A stretch of DNA of 64,000 nt from Tetrahymena thermophila SB210 (GCF_000189635.1 NW_002476262.1:310001-374000); one strand, 5' to 3'; shown: positions 1 to 13,500, counted from the stretch's first letter. Program-made: numbers and translations. The notes: generated by a model from the letters alone, not told the origin.

Positions 1-278
1 CTCTATCAATATCTGAATAAATGGCTACTGTTTTAATACCCATCCTATGATTGATTAAAAAAATTTTATTGTTTAGGGCTTCATAATTTACTAATCTAAA
101 TTATTAATCGCAAATTCTCCTTGTGTAAACAAAGTATTTTAGAATAAGAAGTAGGCTAAGCAATTTCTTTATGCGATTAAAAAATGATTATCAAACTATT
201 TTTTAATTACTTCTTAGCAGTACGAATAACTCTACATGCTATTTCACCTCTGTTTGCTATAAGTAATTTATTGATCAT
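1..278 (-). CDS. Biotin carboxylase subunit, propionyl-CoA carboxylase alpha type (5' part only)
   Basis: N-terminus of an ATP-dependent biotin carboxylase, the enzyme part that carboxylates biotin in acyl-CoA carboxylases. Exon 1 (211-278) starts MINKLLIANRGEIACRVIRT, the signature opening of the biotin carboxylase N-domain. A GT..AG intron (45-210, 166 nt) follows, and exon 2 (1-44) continues with GIKTVAIYSDID, giving a smooth join (..TAKKMGIKT..). The gene runs off the left edge, so only about 37 residues are visible. The KKMGIKTVAI wording resembles propionyl-CoA carboxylase alpha, a mitochondrial enzyme of propionate and branched-chain amino acid breakdown, but methylcrotonyl-CoA, acetyl-CoA and pyruvate carboxylases share this domain. 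There is no long targeting peptide before the chosen ATG; an upstream start through Gln-encoding TAA cannot be excluded. Family is confident, subtype is inference. Confidence 0.85.
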
Positions 279-1551
279 TTATTTCCACAGTAATATGCGT
301 ATTTTTAGTTAATCTTTTTATTTTTTTTAATGTTGATTTATTTTGATTTTGTATCCTTTAAAAAAGAAGATATATATTATCAGAGTTGAATTTTAACTGT
401 GTATATATATATCGTATTAAATTTTTTATTTACTTATTTATTTCCTGAAAAAATTCTGAATTTTTCTTTTTTGTCATCACAATTGTATGTATATTTAAAG
501 CTTGATATAAGATTTAATATTATGTAGGAAATATCCTAAGAAATCAAAAATACATCCTGTTTTTGTTTTCTGGTTATGCTTTTGACTTCAAGAATAACTG
601 AATAAAATCTAAGAAAATAAAACATAAAAAAACAAAGTTCAAATAAAAATCATTTTATGGAATTTTATTTCAAGGAAAAGAGGAAATATTCAACACTATT
701 TTTACTTTTGGCTTTAATCATTTTTTATTTATTATAAAACCAAAAATATCATTTATATTTAGTTTTTATAAGAATTTTATTGCTATAATTTGGATAGTAA
801 ATATAACATTGTAACTCATAAAAAAATTTGATGAGATTTGATAATTTACTATGACCATTCTTTCTTTTTTTTTTTCAAAATAAATAAATATCTAGTTTTA
901 TAATAAAATTTTAACTTATATAAATAAAAAACAATTTTACTGAAAAGTATATACTTTAAATTAATTTATTATTCATTAAATATTTTTCCATATTAATTTA
1001 TCAATCATTCCACAATAATAGCAATAAGAATTTGGTTTTTCCTTAAAAAATCTGTTTGTAAATATAAAATAGTAACAAACAAATTTGCAAACTCACATTT
1101 ATTAACTAATTTATTAATTATTTAATAATTTATAATTTAAAAGATAATTTTAGATATAAATACATTCATATCTTTCCAGAAACAATCATTTAAAGATTAT
1201 TAATTGACAATTTGAAATCAAACTTTGTTTAAAATTTTATTTTGATGTAATAAATAAACTGTTTCTAGAATTTTTGGTATAATCTAAATATTTTGAATTG
1301 ATTTTTTGTTAAAATTGTAAACATTTTATTTATTTTGTGTATAAAATTAAAAATAAGAAAAATGATTTATTATTTATTCTTAATTATTTTTTTATTTAAA
1401 AACAATTTTAATTCTTTAAAGTAACTTATTTACTTACTTTCCTTATTAATTTATAAGCTAAATAAAATTTGAAATCACCAACAATTTAATACAAATAAAT
1501 TTTTTTACTAGCCATAAAAATATATTAAATAAAATTATTTTTTAATTAATT
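279..1551. other. AT-rich intergenic region
   Basis: Lies between the start of the biotin carboxylase gene and the stop of the U2A' gene, both on the minus strand. Read in all frames with TAA/TAG as Gln, nothing looks like a coding exon. It presumably holds the carboxylase promoter and the U2A' 3' UTR. No distinct motif is recognised. Confidence 0.6.
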
Positions 1552-2807
1552 TCAATTTAATTAAGAGAGAGTTTCTTCAAATAATTTGGCACTTTTTAAT
1601 TCACCTGATTTTAATAGTAATTCAATTCTATTTATTTCTTCAGCAGTTTATGCATTTTCTATTAATTACTTTATAAATAAAAAATAAATATTTTGCATAT
1701 GTCTATCTGTTTATCTATTAAAAAAATAATTTACTCTTATTTTTTCTTTTTTATCTTTAAATAGCTTGCCTTCCTCTTCTTCCATCTTTTGCTTTTCACT
1801 ATCAAAGTCAAACTTAGCTTTAGCTTATTCTCTTTCTTTTTATGTAACTTTTTAGAAATCAAGGAATCTTAAGGTTGGTATTCTAGAAATAACATAAAGT
1901 CTGTAATCAGGAGCCTAAAAATATAATAATTTTCAATAAGTTTTCTTTTCTTTAATAAAATAAATTTCACATAAACACAAAATAAATTTATTTGCTAATA
2001 ATAATTTAAATTACCTAAGTTACAACGTTATTATAAAGTACAAGTCTTTTGAGATTCTTGCAGTTATATAAATGGTCGATTTCTTTTAAATCTACAATTC
2101 TATTATTCATCATACACAAATTTTCTAGAGAAGGTAAAGAATCACCTATGTTAGAGATTTTTGAAATTTTATTATTATTTAAAATCAATGTCTTTAATCT
2201 AATTATTTTAGGATTTTAAATATCAATTAATATAATTTCTATTAATTATTCTTTATTTCCATAATTAATATGAAAAATTAATAAGATTTTTGTTCTTTGC
2301 TACAATAAGTATTGAATATTATAAAAACATTTATTATAACTAAAATTTAAAGCTATTCTTTGCTAACAAGTTAAATATATATTATAAAAATTAATACCTT
2401 AAAAGGATAGAGAAGTTTCCAAGCTTTTTAATTTCATTATCACTCAAATCAATGCAATCAAAGAAGTCCTTTTTAATGTCATAAAATATTCTTTTAGCTT
2501 TAGATAAATTCAATCAGAATATTACCAAAGTTGCACCCAAGTTTTCGATAACGTATATTTTTAAACCTATTAATGTAGATTAATAAAAAATTTAAATTTA
2601 TTGCACAATTTAATTTGCATTTTCTTAATATAAATTAATGTTTAATAGAATTAATTGATCTGATTAATATATATTTATATTTTGAAATGCTATGAAACTC
2701 AAATATTAATGATAATTATATCAACCTTTCAAATCTAATTGTCTTTCATTTAGTGGATTAATAGTTTATGAAGAGTTTTATATTAATTCTGCTGTAATTT
2801 TGCTCAT
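1552..2807 (-). CDS. U2 small nuclear ribonucleoprotein A' (leucine-rich repeat)
   Basis: Spliceosomal LRR protein that partners U2B'' on U2 snRNA. Six exons (2726-2807, 2526-2566, 2398-2468, 2015-2198, 1735-1914, 1552-1668) sum to 675 nt, a 224-aa protein with consistent phases. Reading along it: MSKITAELIQNS, INPLNERQLDLKGLKIYVIE, NLGATLDFFDCIDLSDNEIK, LRLKTLILNNNKISKI, RLYVISRIPTLRFLDFQKV and a charged C-terminal helix (AEEINRIELLLKSGELKSAK). These match U2A' in order and spacing, including the LRR cap that ends in LDFQKV. Length is close to the usual 230-255 aa. Several Gln positions are TAA or TAG and the stop is TGA, which makes this gene a good proof of the ciliate code. The 66-nt intron at 1669-1734 is also open in frame, so retention would not truncate the protein, but removal restores the family sequence. 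Confidence 0.93.
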
Positions 2808-2952
2808 TTAACTTAAAAAATCTATTAAATTATTCCTATTATCTTATTTTTAAACAGAAAGCTATACGCTAATAATATATTTAATTAATTACAAACTAGT
2901 TTCTATGAATTTAATTAAATATCTTTTTTATTTAGATACTGAAATTTTGCAT

Positions 2953-3149
2953 TCATGATTCTATTAAATAAATAGTCATAGACAATATTATTTTAATTTG
3001 TTAATTTTTTAACGCAATAGCCAACTTTTTCTTTTCTTCACAGGCATACATAGTTAATGATTTTACATAAAAGTTAACTTGGTTTTCTAATAAATCTAAA
3101 ATATTGCATAATTTATATGTGCCTACCTACCTCTCTATAATAATTTCAT
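2953..3149 (-). CDS. Possible 53-residue protein, two exons
   Basis: ATG at 3149 opens MKLLQRD, followed by a short GT..AG intron (3096-3130, 35 nt) whose two sides join in phase, then LLENQVNFYVKSLTMYACEE and KKKLAIALKN, ending at a TGA at 2953. The sequence looks coding (amphipathic, charged, mixed composition), unlike the surrounding A/T runs, and one Gln codon is TAG. The last 15 residues are more hydrophobic and could be untranslated if a further intron is present. No family is recognised. It lies between U2A' and the Cys-rich/bZIP-like gene on the same strand and might instead be an exon of an unrecognised transcript. Confidence 0.4.
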
Positions 3150-3806
3150 AAACAGTAATTATTTTAAACAAATTTTTTAAACATTAAGCATTCAATTTAA
3201 TTAACGTAATAAAAATAGCATTTTAAACAAGATAATTTTATGAATTAAGAAAAAAATTTCAGTATGAATTAATTTTAATCATTAAATACTTATTTAATTA
3301 GTTGAGTACTTTAATAATGAATAAATTAGATAATATTTGTGACAATAATTAAGATAAATAATCTAATTACAAAATTAGCATAGAATATATAAAAAATGAA
3401 ATTATGGAAAAGATGTGCATGCTAGTTGATTTAATGTAATATATTTGAGAAAATTGATACAGATCTTAAATAAATATGAACTAGCTATGTTATTTTAAAT
3501 ACTATTTTAATAATTATATAGTTAATTAAATTATTTTTTATTTATAATATATATAGTTCATTATATACTAATTAATTCTTTATTTCTATCCAAAAATTTA
3601 TATTTTAAAACATTGTTATTATTGTTTTTATTGTAGTTATTATTATTATTAAATTTCTGAAATAATCATTTTTTTTTAAATTATTTTTGCACACAGAGGA
3701 AGTTTTTAGTTAGAAGTAAAAATGGTTAATTGTATTTGTTTAATTTCATCTTTTTATAAGATTCAATTAAATCAAAATATAATAAGTATGAAGCTCATTT
3801 ATTTCT
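3150..3806. other. AT-rich intergenic region
   Basis: No coding segment or RNA gene recognised. It contains long A/T tracts and lies upstream of the possible 53-aa gene and downstream of the Cys-rich/bZIP-like gene. Confidence 0.55.
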
Positions 3807-5296
3807 TCATTATTGTTGTAGTTCATTTAAATTTTATAACTTGCTTTAAACTGAAATTGTTGCAGATTGAGATCTATTGTTTTAAATATCCAAGGAGCAA
3901 GAGGAACCTTCTTTAGAATTAGCTGTGCATAGTTTCTTAGAGGGCTTTGCACCTTCAACTTCACTAAGATCGTGATTACTAGGTTCATCTTCTTCTTTGA
4001 GTTGGTAAGAGATAATTTTACTTATGGGTTAGAAAATTTCTTGAACATTTGCACAATTTGATATTTTTGTGATAATATTTTTCAATATGGTATTCTCAGA
4101 TTCTAATTCTTAAATCTTTTTATTTTTTAAAAATATTAATTAATTTTATGAAATAAATGCAATAAAGCTCATTACTTTCTTTTCAAGTAACTCCTACTTT
4201 TCAAGGAGAGGGCCGATTTATTAAAGGGCTTCTCTTTTTTTCTTTTGTGATTCTTTTGCAGAGTTTCTATTTCTTCTTATGCTATTAATTTATATATGAG
4301 TTTTGTTTAAAATCATTATTAAATTTACAAAATTTTAATTTACCATTAACACTTTTTGCAATCACATTTTTCATCTCCATTGAAGACACATTTATTTAAA
4401 AGCTTATCAATAGTCTTAAGATAGTAATTAGAAGATTCATTAGAATTATTGGCAGCTTAGCCATTAGATTGATTAGCTCCTGTCTAAAGTTCTTGGTTGA
4501 AGTTAACATTTTTTAGGAAGAATTAAATAAATTCTTCTTAATGAACAAGATCTAACTCAATGCGAATAATTTCAAGAAGAGTAAAAACAATTTTTGAATT
4601 AGTGTTAGAGTGAATAGAGTTAACTTTGGATAAGAAATTGTGCTTTTCAATTGATTCATTCTATTCAAAGATGTCATTACATAAGTTATTTAAGAAATTC
4701 TTAAGATTAGTTTATTTGAAATCACCCATTAACTTAAGATAGCTTTAAAGGAGTTCATCTTCACGGAAGTTCAACTTAGATCGAGAGGAACGTTTAATAA
4801 AGCACACAATAGTATTTTACTTTTCAAAGTAGGAGACAAGTTAGTTAATAGAGGCATCAAATTAATCATGGAAACTTTGACGGCTTATCTTGTAAATTTA
4901 ACCTCCAAATTACTAAAAGCATAAATTGCCATAAATTTCATTGCTCTTTTGTTGGGCCAATGCGCGTCTTTAAGCTTCAGTTGCTTTGTTATTTCCCTAT
5001 GCTTCTACAGAATTATTACTAGAAGATTAGAGCATTTAGTAGAAATTATTTAGGCTTCCAAGAGTAATCATATTTTGTTTGTCAGCGAAGAAGGAGAAAA
5101 TCATTTCAGCGACTTCCTACTTGAAAATAAGCATTTAAGATAATTCTTTATAGTAATTATCTTGTATTTTGTCTTCATATTGGAATTATTTTTTATTGAT
5201 AACTTGAGTGACCAATTTCCATACGCTTTCTTTTAAAATTATTTTCATAGGATTCTCAATTAATTCATTGATAATAGTCAAGTCTCCTTATTCCAT
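3807..5296 (-). CDS. Cys-rich protein with a bZIP-like basic/coiled-coil segment
   Basis: Three exons (4344-5296, 4176-4281, 3807-4115) encode 455 aa; phases agree and the stop is TGA. Residues 1 to about 305 form a mostly helical region of unknown family (starts MEQGDLTIINELIENPMK). A compact cysteine cluster CDCKKCQC follows and leads directly, across the first splice junction, into RRNRNSAKESQKKKREALQQ. This resembles a bZIP basic region (N-x3-A-x2-S pattern). A leucine heptad run comes next (LLEKQELLEKKIQELESEN). Two features depart from real bZIPs: the invariant Arg eight residues after the Asn is Gln (codon CAA), and a Gly-Pro pair sits between the basic part and the zipper, putting the leucines out of canonical register. 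The C-terminus is acidic, then Ser/Gln-rich. DNA binding is inference only; an ordinary coiled-coil protein is the alternative. Confidence 0.75.
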
Positions 5297-5551
5297 AGTT
5301 CCTATTAAATAATAAAAGAAATTTTAATAACTTAATCAGACTTACATAAAGCCTCAAATTAATTAAATTATTTAAATATTGATCATTCATTTATATATTT
5401 ATTCAACTCTCCAAAAAATCTTTTCTTTTATTTAATAATGCGTATTGAACATTCATTCATTATCTTAAATTTTAATTAATTTTTGAATTTTTGTATCTTA
5501 TTAATTTCACTTAAATCTAGTATTATCATACAAAATCCTTACAATTAAACT

Positions 5552-6488
5552 TCAAAAAGGTTATTCATCAACCCAGATTTTATTGCTTCTTAATAAAATT
5601 GGATTTTTGTTTGTTAATTTTTGTACACATATAATATCAATTTTTTTATTTTTTAGTAAAAATAACCTGCTAAAAATATTTTTCGCTCCATTGAAATGTA
5701 TACAATCATTATATTTATGCTTAAGGGGATTGGAATGATATTAAGTTCTAGCAGAAAATTTAATTGTTTATGGGTATAGTTAAGCATAGAATCCATGTTA
5801 TTTATCATCCTTAAGCTAAATTTTTAACTAAGCAAAAGTGAGAAAAATCAATGAATTGATTGAGATGTCTCTAAAATTAAAATAAATTTGGAAAATATAT
5901 AGAATAAAAAGAGAAAGTAAATAAATAAAAGAGAGTCAAATAATTAGATTCTGTGTATTTTGTATAATTTTTTTAATTACTTTGCAAAGAAGAGAGAGTA
6001 ATTGTTCCAATTAATTTTATGAAGTTAGGGAACTAAAATCCAGCAAAGTAGTCAGTTAAATTTTCAAGCTTTTGCTTCTTTTTTAAAACTGCATCCAAAT
6101 GGGATTCTAAGTCTTTCCCAGCGAAAACAGCTTGATAAAACAAATTTTAATTGAATAATTCTAAATCGATGCCAAGCTATTAAGAAGCAGCTACGTTTTA
6201 GATTGGATTTAAGGCCTAAATACTTTAATGTTAAATTGCTTGTGATTGAGGCTGAGGGATAATAGGAGCAGTAATGCTTGCGGGAGATTTTTAAATTTAG
6301 AATTGTTATTGTTGTTAGAGTTTTATTTGTTGTTAAGATGGTTGCTATTTAATTTATTAGGGCTGTTGTTATTGCTATTCAATTTATTATTAAGTTTATT
6401 AAGCTAGAAGCAAAAGTTAATCTTATTGAGAAAGCAATTTTGGGATTTAGAAGAGTGAAAAAGCACTCTTAATGTTTGAAGGAAGCAT
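5552..6488 (-). CDS. Gln-rich protein of unknown function
   Basis: ATG at 6488 begins MLPSNIKSAFSLFQIPKLL, followed by about 60 residues dominated by Gln (encoded by TAA, TAG and CAA), then a better-mixed region containing GIDLELFNQNLFYQAVFAGK and LESHLDAVLKKKQKLENLTD. Exon 1 ends near 5981. The 3' end is ambiguous. A GT..AG intron to 5868 leads to a basic C-terminus and a TGA at 5552, giving 274 aa; reading straight on would stop at a TGA at 5805. A second frame through the Q tract is also open and would be Asn-rich, but it has no coherent continuation. No domain family is recognised. Gln-rich tracts of this kind are common in ciliate regulatory proteins, which is not evidence of a specific role. 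Confidence 0.5.
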
Positions 6489-7559
6489 TTTTATTTTATT
6501 TTGGTAGTAAGTAATATTTATAAACTTAAAGCTGTGATGGCGATGATGAATCTTTTCAAGAAAATACCGATTAGAGATGGATAAGTTCTTAAGAATGAAA
6601 TTCTTTTATAGGAAGTATTATTTTTTAAGAGGGCAGTTATAATAGTATTTTTATCCCTTTTGTGATTTTTCTTTTTTGTTTTAGATAATTTTTAATTTTT
6701 ATATTTGATAATAATTGTCTTTAATTTGTTTTTTGTTTATGAGCGAATAATTATTCTTTGAACAATTTTTTTTTCCTTGAATCTAATTTCTAAATATAAT
6801 GAATGCAATGAATTAGACAGAAAACTGGCTTTAAAAGTGATTCAATTAATTAATTAAATAAATTTCTTAATTCTTTAAGATTTTGACACATATAAATTAA
6901 TAATTCTTCTTGCTTTCTTTTAACAAAGTGTTTTTTGCTATTAAACCTACCCTCTAAATCTTACAAATAAATAAGCGCAAATTGTTAGATTGAAACATCT
7001 GTAAGTAAAATATATTATCCATTTGTTTTTAAATGAAAATATTGGCAAGTATTTTGATAATCTATCTAAATACTATGTTTTTCAAGGATATAAATAAATG
7101 CAAGACAAAAAAATACTCTAATACAATTAATTTTCATATAATGAAAACTAAGTTTTGTTGATTTGATGAAAAGAATTTAAAAATACATTAGAATTTTACA
7201 CAGTTACATTTAAAACAATCTGGCTCTGTATAAATTTAAGTAATTTGTTAAATAATAAAACTAAATAAAAGGAAATTTTAAAAAAATAAAATAAAAATAA
7301 GCTTAATTGCTATTATAAAATGAAAGAAAATGAAGAAGATTGATAATTATAATATAATTGAGTTTTAATATATATTAAATCTAAAAAGGGGTATTGCATA
7401 CAAATTAATAAATAAAAAAAGTATTGATTGTGACTTTTTTGTATGCTAAATTACGTAAAAAAAAGTATAATTCAAATATAAATGCTGTCTTCTCTATATT
7501 ACGTCTTTCTTCTGATTGCATAATATTAAAATATACACACATAACATTTTTTTAATTTA
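6489..7559. other. AT-rich intergenic region
   Basis: Separates the Gln-rich gene from the 3' end of the pseudo-Rab gene; both are on the minus strand. The 3' end of the latter is uncertain and could extend to about 7130. Otherwise nothing coding is seen. Confidence 0.45.
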
Positions 7560-10500
7560 CCATTCCAAATTTTGGTGTATAATATTTATTTAAATTAAGT
7601 TGTTTCAAGATTTTTTCCTTTAATTTTCCATTTTGCACTAATTTTATTCCTACAATCATCTCATCAACTTCTATCTAATTTTTTTACATTAATTTTATGC
7701 CTTTGCATTTATTTTTGTTTTCAACTTCTTCATCAAATAGCCTGCCATTGATTCTCTAAAAAATTCTAATTTATAAATTGATAAAATGTAAGAAATTAAT
7801 GTTTCTCCTTTTTAAAATAAGTATCATTATTATTAATCATCATCATTTCATAAAAAAAGGGGGAGTAATAGCAATTTTTTTTGGAGAGGACTCCAAAATC
7901 TGATTAAAAAATTATAATATTTAATGCTTTTTGCTTGCTTCTTTTCTTTTAAAAAGTTAAAATTTATTATAAAAAAATATATTGATCACTTTTTTTTAAA
8001 ATTTATAAATATTTTGCTAATGAAATGGTTGAAATTTCTTACCTTATATGCACTCTCCAAAGTTTTAAGAATTTTTTAATATGCATTACTATTAAGCTAA
8101 TTGTCAGTGGCTACTTAATATGCAAGTCTTTTGTTTAAATTTAAATATTGGTTAGTTTTGGTTTATAAATCATCAGAATTTAAATGTTTCTAGTAAAAGA
8201 AAGGAATGCAAATGAATTACTGCTTTAAATTGTCACCTTCTCTAACAATTATTTTAATATAATCTCCATTCCCTTTGTCTAGATTTACTCTAAACAATTC
8301 TGTCTATCCTTTTTCTTAAATTTATTACGAATTATAGTTGATTGGACTACTACTTATTTTGTTTTAAGGGGTATATATATTTTATGGACTCAAATTTGAA
8401 AGTTACTCTGCCTGTATTTATATTAAATGGAAAGAAATTATTAATATTAAATTATCAACAATAACAATTTACAGAATAATATCCTTAAATATCTTTGAAA
8501 GATTTCTACTAAACATCATTATAAGCAGTTTATACAGATAATCTTTATGTCTTTTCTTTCAAGCTTTATTAAACCCTATATTCATTTTAAATCTATCCTA
8601 TTTTCTCGACTAAAAAGCTAATTTTATTCTTTTTTATATTATATGTATTTATAAACGAAAAGGCTAATTCATAAGGGTCATCATTTTCTCTTATACGAAT
8701 AGTTGCTTATTTTTTACTATTTGGGTTCAATTCTACTGTTAATTTCCCTATTATTTCATCTTTTTTACTATCATTTAATCCCATTTTTTGTTTTTAAGGT
8801 AGAGGATTTAAAATATTTTCTCTTAAATTCCTATCTCTAATATATCGATCTATGGCATCTTTTTCTTTGAGTTCTAATTTAAGTAAAAAAATATTGAGCT
8901 TAAAGAAATAAATTACAAGTGAATTTTCAAAATCATAAATTGTAAGTTAAGAAAGAAACAGACAATTGTTTTCTTAATTTTTTCTCAAATTTAATAATTC
9001 AAAAAAAGTAATAAATATAAAAAATGTATTTTAAAAACATTTACTTTTATCTTCGATTTCTTCTACTATTTACTGAAGCGACTGAGTGTAATCATTTATA
9101 CGTTTTTAAATAATAGCAGCTAAGTTCTTCATTTGAGATCTTGTTATCATTTTCTAAAGAGACATACATATTCTTTCTCCAATAGTAAAGGCAGTATCAT
9201 CTGAATATACTTTTACTTCTAAATCCTAATGTTTTATATTTTAATCAATTTTTTTTGAAATAAAAAATAACACACTAAGTAAAAAAAAAATTGTTCAAAG
9301 TCAAAGAGAAAAAAAAAGGAAGCTATTAAATTTGTTCTATGGTTTTTATCAGTTTTTGTGCTATATTTGGTTTTTTGTTTAAGTCATGCATTTATTTATT
9401 AGTGGGGGTCGGATAAATAATAAAAATGATAGAGGAATAAGCTTAATAAAATTATAAAGAAATGATTAAATGTAATATGAATGAGTGAATGATACTTTAA
9501 TTACTTTGAATGACACTTTGATACAAAACAATTATTAAATAAAAATTTTTCTTTCACTTAGAAATTGACAATTTTCAATTTTTGATTAAAAAAATGGGAA
9601 AAAGAAACAAATAAATTTAAAATAGAAGAATAAAAAGAATTTTTTAAAAAAAAAGATAATTTCTTTAATGACGAAAACAGTGAATTATCTTCACTAAAAT
9701 TATGATTTCGTTCGTCAATAAATAAAAAGATGTCAATTCAAACATAAAAATTATTTGTCATTCATAATATTAAATTTAAAAATTGTCTATTATTAAGATT
9801 GAATTTGAATGAAATTTAATAAATTTTATTCCCTATTTCTCTAAGTTGTAATGAAAAAGAAAGAATTTTATTGAAATTATACCTGACCATCAAAATCAAC
9901 ATTTAATGTTATTAAATCTTTATGCTTTTTTGTTTGATAGGAGCTTGGACTTCTACATCCTCTTATATGAGACTTATATTGATCATAAATATTATGTCTA
10001 TAATTTTAATCAGCCGAGCTATAGTTATTTAAAAACTCATCTTAAGTATAGAAAACTTCTACATCGTTAGCGCTGTTATTTGTTAAAAACTAATCTACTC
10101 CCTCCTAACTCTCAATTGAAGAAGCTAAGTCTCTATTTAGAATGGTGTTACTTGTATTTATTCCTCCTTTTGTTCCACTGCTAAATCCTCTTGAATTAAA
10201 TTTACTTGCAGGACTATAAAATTAAAACTTTGGCTAGCTAAAATAATCACTTTTTGGAGTTGTTTTTTTTGATAAATCAACCTTAAAGACTTATGGAGAG
10301 TCAAAATTTTTTAATTGCTTTGCAGATAAACCACTTAAATTTGATAATTTTTGTTTTTTTTTTTCCTTTTAAGTATAATTATTCATTAAAGAAGTCTCTA
10401 TAGCCGGCACACCTTTTGGTGTAACCTTAAAATTAGTAAAATTATTGCTTGCTTAGTCATGAAGTGTTCTTTTCAATTCATTGTACATATTATTTTCATA

Positions 10501-13500
10501 TTATTAGATCGAATTATCTTAGTCCAAGCTTGGTTGTATTTATTAATTATCATTATTTTTTTAGTATTAATATTAATCACCTTCTAATTTATCTTGAGGA
10601 GGAGTGTATTATTAAAGACTTAGCTCTTAAGGCTTATTTTTTTATTCTAATTTTAAATGAACTTTTTTAATATTTTTTTAATTTTAGGGAGTTTAAAATG
10701 TTTTTTGTATTTCTTGTTAACTTGGCACTTAAGGGCTATTTTAATTATATCCTTAAATGTTTTATTAATTATTTCTATTTGAACTATATTTTAATTATTC
10801 ATTTGAATCATTTTTGTGTAAAGTACCAGATGCTCTTCCTTCTTTTTCAAGCTGTTTTTACATCTAATCATACTCTTAACTTTCAATTAAAGGATTTTTT
10901 ATATCTAAGTTATTTAAGTGAGTAAATGTATCACTCTTTTTATCTCTTATATTAATCTAGTAGACATTTTAAGTATCGTTCTATTCATCAATAGCTTCTA
11001 CTTCTTATGGAATATAATTTAAATATTGCATATCTTTTTCTTTTTAATAAGAACTTAATGATTATGAAGCTAATAACTACTTCTTATCACTTGTTGTTAA
11101 GCTATTTATCAAATGGGTATTTTGATCATTCAAACTCACAGCTTAATCTTACTATATACTTTGATAAGGTTTTTCCAGTTTATTTTTAGGTGGAGTGCTA
11201 AGCTGCACTAGTTACATTCTTACATCACTAAACGACTCGTCTTCTTCATCTTAACTTTTAAGCTACTTGCTTTTTCCGACATTACTAGCTTAACCATATC
11301 TGATCTAATTAGATTAATTCTTTTGATTTATTTGGTCTTCTTCGTTACTTTAGTTAAATGTACTCTAAGTAAATCTAATATTATTTTCCTTTTTTTTTTC
11401 TGTGTATAAGATGTCAGGATTCACAACAACTTTTTCTTTAGTCTAAAGCATTTTATCACCAGCAAATTTAATATCCGAAAAAAATTCACTATCATCTTCA
11501 TCATTCATATTTTATTAAGTTGTAGATTAATTGCCATCTCCTTAAATTATTTATTTTATTTAATTGTCGAGATCTTCTAATTATCTCTGAGTATTGCTTC
11601 GGCTATTTTTATCATTTATGTTCATTTACTCAAGCTGAAGAGGTTTTCTGATAATTTCAGATTTTAAATTACTTAGATCTGATTTGCTTTATCGGTATCT
11701 TTCATCTTCGTTTTCATCGTCACCGTGGCAGTTTGTTAAATAACTTTAAACCATAAGAGATGGGATTTTTGGATCCTTATCATATGATTCCCTAACAGGA
11801 GCTAGCTTTTAATAGTTAGTTGGAGTATAGTTATCATTTTCATCTACAAGTTTTCTTTCAAATGAGCCAATCATGTTGTTTTTTTATCTATTATATTTGT
11901 TTGAGTCTTTTTGAGAATTTGAACTTAATTGATTTAAGCTACCATACTAGCCGTTACTATATTTTGAGCTATCATTTTAAGCATTCTAATGACTAAAGAT
12001 AGGAGTTTACTCTTAAATTACTTCAGATTACATCATATTTTAAGCCTACTGCTTTCTGTTATCTATTGAAGCATTAGTGATACTTATTGAGTATATCGAA
12101 TTTTTATTTCCAAATGTACCAGTTGAATCAGTATTCATGTTGTTTGATTCTTTATGTTTAGGAACTTGTAAATTGTTTTCTACTAAATTTGCATTTAGCT
12201 AGTGTTCATTATAACTTTATTGGTTATCAGATCTAAGCCCATTATTTGTATTATTTACATGTTGTATTTAACCTTGGTTTAAGTTATTATTTTAATTTTT
12301 ATTATCTTAAAAGTTTTATTGTCTGTTTATCTAGCTTTAATTTTATAAATCTGTTCCTAATTAATTATCTGCAATGGCTATCTGATTTTGTGAAGGTTAT
12401 ATATTTGTTATGCTATTCTAAATTGATTTATTGGATAAACTATTAGTTTCTAGATCTTACAACTTTTACACATTTTAATTTTAATTAATATTTTGTTTGA
12501 TATATTTACTATTTTGTGCGTCTTAATTTGAATTTTGTTATATTTCTTTATTATTATGCTAAAGTAGATGTTAATCATTTTAATCACTTATTTATGAATT
12601 TTAGCTTTTTTAAATCAGTTTATTAGATTCTTAGATGTTGTTAGATTCATTAGTCTATGAATGCTGCTGATCATTTGTTTCCAGTTGAGCAATAGGTTTA
12701 GGAACATTTTATACTTTTTAAACAGATTCAATAAGTGGAATAGAAGCATTTGAATTTTGAGATAAACTTGAATCAACTCTAGATTTGTTAGCTTTACTTT
12801 TTTCAAGCTCTTTTAATCTCTTTAAATTTTTTTGAAGTTCGTCTATTTTGTTTAAATTAGACTTTCTTTACTACTTTTGTGGAATTTCTTCTTTTTACTT
12901 TAGTAAATTATCTTATTTCAAATTTTGTGATGCTTCTAATACTACCTTTTTTGAGGCTTCTTCCTAGAATTAATTACTTTAATTTACATTTTAGTCTTAT
13001 TATTAAATAGGTATTTTTTAATTTAGTTGTGTGTCTATTTTAATATCTGCTATATTATTCTATTTCATATTCAAGCTATCTTCATTTAAATTTAACTTAT
13101 TTATTTCAATTTAATGTTGCTAATTATCTTGATTTTATACGATTTCATCCTTCTAATTTTATATTTAACTAGTTTAAATTGGGTTAGGATTTGGTGAAAA
13201 TGTTCCTTTTAATTCGTTTTATTACTTATTTTAATCTTGATCAGAAGCAATAGCTTCGCTAATAGTATTTTGTTCTTATTATTAAATATTGTTTTCTATT
13301 TTACTTTTTTACATATTTTCTAGTTTATTTGATTAATTTTAATTGTTTAAATCTTTTTTAAATGAAAGAAAACCCAATTCTTAATTCGGATTATTGAATG
13401 AATAAACTAGTATATTCTCCTCTAATATATCTTTTGAATTTTTCTACATTTTAGATTTATTTGGAGTTTGTTCATTTGATTCTTATTAACCTATTTGAGA

